Below are positions 63,862 to 64,000 of a stretch of 64,000 nt of DNA, piece after piece. Each line of letters opens with the position of its first letter. Within the stretch, counting starts at the first letter, position 1. The DNA is from JANNSX01 sp041397825. Its GTDB lineage: Bacteria; Pseudomonadota; Alphaproteobacteria; Rhizobiales; Hyphomicrobiaceae. Under the pieces are notes generated by a model. It had not been told where the DNA came from and did not search any database. It worked only from the letters and a program-made list of their open reading frames with translations. Made by a program: the position numbers and the translations under genes. The stretch spans positions 558,001 to 622,000 of the forward strand of contig JAWKVX010000003.1 in the NCBI GenBank assembly GCA_041397825.1, read 5' to 3'.

Positions 63862-64000
63862 ATGGCGAAAGCAAAATTCGAGCGCAACAAGCCTCACGTG
63901 AACGTCGGCACGATCGGCCACGTCGATCACGGCAAGACGACGCTGACGGCGGCGCTGACAAAGGTCTCCGCCGACAAGGGCTGGACGCAGACCGCCATCT
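63862..64000 (+). CDS. tuf: Elongation factor Tu, 5' part (runs off the window)
   Basis: The visible 46 codons read MAKAKFERNKPHVNVGTIGH and continue with the P-loop VDHGKTTLTAALTKV, which is clearly EF-Tu. GGAG lies 7 bases before the ATG. The rest lies beyond position 64000. Confidence 0.97.
   Translation, partial: MAKAKFERNKPHVNVGTIGHVDHGKTTLTAALTKVSADKGWTQTAI

Overview
The window is GC-rich chromosomal DNA from an alphaproteobacterium, most likely Hyphomicrobiales (Rhizobiales)-like. The evidence is gene order: carA / yqeY-dnaG-rpoD, rpoZ-rsh-pdxJ-acpS-lepB-rnc-era, and tRNA-Trp-secE-nusG-rplKAJL-rpoBC followed by rpsL-rpsG-fusA-tuf are arrangements typical of that class. No insertion sequence, prophage, integrase or CRISPR array is visible. 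The genus is not determinable by reading.

Region 1 (1-5,232) opens with the membrane transhydrogenase subunit pntB. Next is a translationally coupled pair: a 2-oxoglutarate/Fe(II) dioxygenase of the gamma-butyrobetaine hydroxylase type and an HD-domain diiron oxygenase. The pair closely resembles TmpA/TmpB, which cleave trimethylaminoethylphosphonate. A reverse-strand gene then encodes an outer-membrane protein that appears to join an inverse-autotransporter barrel to a self-cleaving S74 chaperone domain.

Region 2 (5,611-12,739) holds a haem-binding ChaN-like protein and carA on the minus strand, then yqeY, dnaG and rpoD on the plus strand. Region 3 (12,820-20,940) is a set of small accessory genes: a decayed GNAT acetyltransferase, an outer-membrane barrel, a serine hydrolase, a secreted MsrB, a secreted repeat protein, a flavin reductase-like protein, HlyU, a Gre factor, a P1 peptidase, an orphan AAA ATPase and a double-CDGSH protein.

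Region 4 (21,201-32,865) is fatty-acid metabolism. A tight fadE-fadJ-fadI operon is coupled to a class II aldolase; fadD lies further on; an acyl carrier protein with a NodE-like ketosynthase follows. Region 5 (32,924-40,330) contains a cyclophilin-like protein, a cyclic-nucleotide-binding protein next to a very unusual ABC exporter with a degenerate ATPase site, trmFO, a lipoprotein and a membrane adenylate cyclase.

Region 6 (40,414-64,000) is the core information-processing block: rpoZ, the (p)ppGpp enzyme rsh, pdxJ, acpS, lepB, rnc, era, two tRNAs, the secE-nusG-ribosomal protein-rpoBC cluster, and the start of the str operon, cut off inside tuf at the window edge. A minus-strand winged-helix gene separates rpoC from rpsL.

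The most promising items for follow-up are the TmpAB-like phosphonate pair, the barrel-S74 fusion, and the dead-site ABC exporter with its large ATPase insertion and cyclic-nucleotide-binding neighbour. All functional calls are from reading motifs and gene order; no database search was run.
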